Source of the DNA: Paenibacillus peoriae KCTC 3763
GTDB taxonomy: Bacteria; Bacillota; Bacilli; Paenibacillales; Paenibacillaceae
NCBI RefSeq assembly: GCF_000236805.1
Contig: NZ_AGFX01000031.1
Coordinates: 62,001-126,000, forward strand
Reading direction: 5' to 3'
Length of the DNA stretch: 64,000 nucleotides
Shown: piece by piece, positions 62,684-64,000 of the stretch
Numbering within the stretch: the stretch's first letter is position 1
Layout of the letters: each line of letters opens with the position of its first letter
Made by a program: the position numbers and the translations under genes
Notes under the pieces: generated by a model
Databases searched by the model: none
What the model was told of the DNA's origin: nothing
What the model saw: the letters and a program-made list of their open reading frames with translations, nothing else

Positions 62684-63409
62684 ATGAATATTGAAGTTTG
62701 GTCAGATTTTATGTGCCCGTTCTGCTATATCGGCAAACGCCGTTTGGAACAAGTGTTGCAGCAATTCCCACACCGCGATGAGGTGAAATTAACGTTTAAG
62801 AGCTTTGAACTAAACCCGGATGCTGTAAAAGATAGCGGCAAAACGATCAATGAAGAGCTGTCAGCAAAATATGGCGTCAGTCTGCAAGAAGCTCAGGCGA
62901 TGAATGATCGGATGAATGAAAATGCACGCTCTGCCGGCTTGGAGTACAACATTCATGCGATGGTGCCGACCAACTCTCTTGATGCTCACCGTTTGACACA
63001 TTGGGCACAAACACAGGGCAAAATGCTGGAGCTGAGCGAGCGTTTATTCCAGGCTGTCTTTATAGAAGGCCAGCATACGGGGAATCGTGAAGTGCTGGCG
63101 GCATTGGCTGCCGAAGTAGGGTTGGATCAGAAAGAAGCCGCTGCTATATTGGCCAGTGACCGCTTTACAGATGAGGTTCGAGCCGATGAAGCTGAAGGTG
63201 CTGAGTTGGGCGTTCGAGGTGTGCCGTTCTTTGTGTTTGATCGGAAATTTGCAGTTTCGGGCGCTCAGCCGGAGGAAGTGTTCCATGATGCTCTGCAAAA
63301 AGCATGGGACGAACGCTCTCCATTTACGATGGTAAGCGCAAGCTCCTCCGAACAGGATGCAAGCGGTGTTTGTACTGACGACGGTTGTGAAATTCCTCTC
63401 CAGAAATAA
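62684..63409 (+). CDS. DsbA family oxidoreductase (FrnE-like)
   Basis: A 241-residue DsbA-fold protein of the FrnE/HCCA-isomerase-like group, without signal peptide, so cytoplasmic. The redox motif CPFC is at about residues 11-14 in DFMCPFCYIGKRRLE, and the cis-Pro loop is RGVPFFVFD near 175. A Cys pair near the C-terminus (CTDDGC) is also present, as in FrnE proteins that need a second redox centre. ATG at 62684 follows TGGAGG; ten upstream codons are discounted. Confidence 0.92.
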   Translation: MNIEVWSDFMCPFCYIGKRRLEQVLQQFPHRDEVKLTFKSFELNPDAVKDSGKTINEELSAKYGVSLQEAQAMNDRMNENARSAGLEYNIHAMVPTNSLDAHRLTHWAQTQGKMLELSERLFQAVFIEGQHTGNREVLAALAAEVGLDQKEAAAILASDRFTDEVRADEAEGAELGVRGVPFFVFDRKFAVSGAQPEEVFHDALQKAWDERSPFTMVSASSSEQDASGVCTDDGCEIPLQK

Positions 63410-63414
63410 AGCTT

Positions 63415-63466
63415 CAAAAAAAGCGTGCCTAACAGCCGATGAACTCCGCTGCTGGTACGCTTCTTT
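63415..63466. terminator. Terminator between DsbA-family and SDR genes
   Basis: Arms AAGCGTGCC and GGTACGCTT around a loop containing GCAGCGG-type pairing, with A7 on one side and TTTATTTAT on the other; usable in both directions. Confidence 0.7.
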
Positions 63467-63468
63467 AT

Positions 63469-64000
63469 TTATAACGATTTAATCATTCCGCCATCAACAA
63501 GAATGGTACTGCCTGTCAAATAAGATGAAGCTGTCGACGCCAGAAAAGCAACGACTTTACCGAACTCCTCAGGCTCCCCATATCGTCCCAACGGAATGCC
63601 CTCTTCTGCTTGCCTGCGAACCTGATCTGCCGTTTGGGAAGTTTTCTCTGCCCGAAGCTCGTCCAGGCTGCGAACACGATCCGTTGCAATTCTCCCAGGC
63701 GCTACAGTATGTACCAGAATATTGTAAGGAGCTAATTCCATAGACAATGTCTTTGCCAGTCCAGCAATCCCGGTGCGTAGCGTATTCGAAATAATCAGGC
63801 CAGGAATCGGCTGCTTCACCGAAGAGGAGGCAATATTTAAAATTCTGCCGCTTTGTTGTTTTTTCATATAAGGCAGAGCCTCGCGAATCAAACGGATATG
63901 GCTAAGTAAATTTTGCTCAAAGGCCTGCAGCCAAACTTCATCCGCAAAGTCATCAAAGGTTCCCGCTGGAGGCCCACCCGCATTGTTAACCAGAATATCG
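63469..64000 (-). CDS. SDR family oxidoreductase, N-terminus beyond window
   Basis: The last 177 residues of a short-chain dehydrogenase; the 5' end lies to the right of position 64000. The frame enters with DILVNNAGGPPAG, then RILNIASSSVKQPIPG with the catalytic Ser, and ends with GSTILVDGGM. At the place of the usual Tyr-x3-Lys the sequence is SNTLRTG, so the standard Tyr is absent; a subgroup of SDRs similar to YvrD shows the same replacement. Function is therefore uncertain. Confidence 0.87.
   Translation of the reverse strand, partial: DILVNNAGGPPAGTFDDFADEVWLQAFEQNLLSHIRLIREALPYMKKQQSGRILNIASSSVKQPIPGLIISNTLRTGIAGLAKTLSMELAPYNILVHTVAPGRIATDRVRSLDELRAEKTSQTADQVRRQAEEGIPLGRYGEPEEFGKVVAFLASTASSYLTGSTILVDGGMIKSL

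Noticed and set aside
1-64000. CRISPR arrays, tRNA or rRNA genes
   Set aside because: I looked for regularly spaced repeats and for tRNA-like cloverleafs with CCA-adjacent ends and saw none.

Overview
The window looks like a Gram-positive, endospore-forming Firmicute of the Paenibacillus type, probably near P. polymyxa. The cues are a cwlJ-gerQ germination pair, Bacillus-style Fur boxes and BirA operator, frequent TTG/GTG starts behind strong AGGAGG ribosome sites, and moderate base composition. No tRNA, rRNA or CRISPR array is visible. The species call is inference.

Positions 1-32451 are ordinary chromosome with mostly minus-strand housekeeping genes: catalase (cut by the window edge), cysC, an ADP-ribose operon (NrtR-like Nudix, NADAR, bacterial PARG), a DUF1835 gene, glsA, catDE with paired upstream palindromes, an XRE-cupin regulator, a NAGPA-type protein, a K+/H+ antiporter, fumC, leuA with a GntR regulator, an aldose epimerase, an MBL hydrolase, aminopeptidase, gldA, bioB under a BirA operator, a CBS/CNNM membrane protein, gerQ/cwlJ, an SDR, small proteins, a propeller lipoprotein, an amino acid permease, ldh and a DUF3900-like gene.

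Positions about 32555-49649 are accessory and partly AT-rich. They hold a lactose/cellobiose-family PTS (EIIC, IIA, IIB) with a GH78-type glycosidase, a secreted esterase and an AraC regulator; a MutS2-like ATPase gene behind a seven-codon leader peptide and two intrinsic terminators; a ROK sugar kinase; a decayed integrase; a TetR/NmrA/SDR cassette; a GrpB remnant; and an intact tyrosine recombinase. Four palindromes resembling Xer dif sites lie in the gaps between these modules, and a fifth, larger palindrome lies beside the intact recombinase. The two most interesting signals are here: the apparent attenuator controlling the MutS2-like ribosome-rescue paralogue, and the dif-like palindromes dividing the island.

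Positions 50311-64000 are core-like again: a Fur-controlled siderophore uptake region (two FecCD permeases, two binding lipoproteins, one ABC exporter, no dedicated FecE-type ATPase), the ribose operon rbsRKDACB in which rbsD is frameshifted, a DsbA-family protein, and an SDR cut by the window end.
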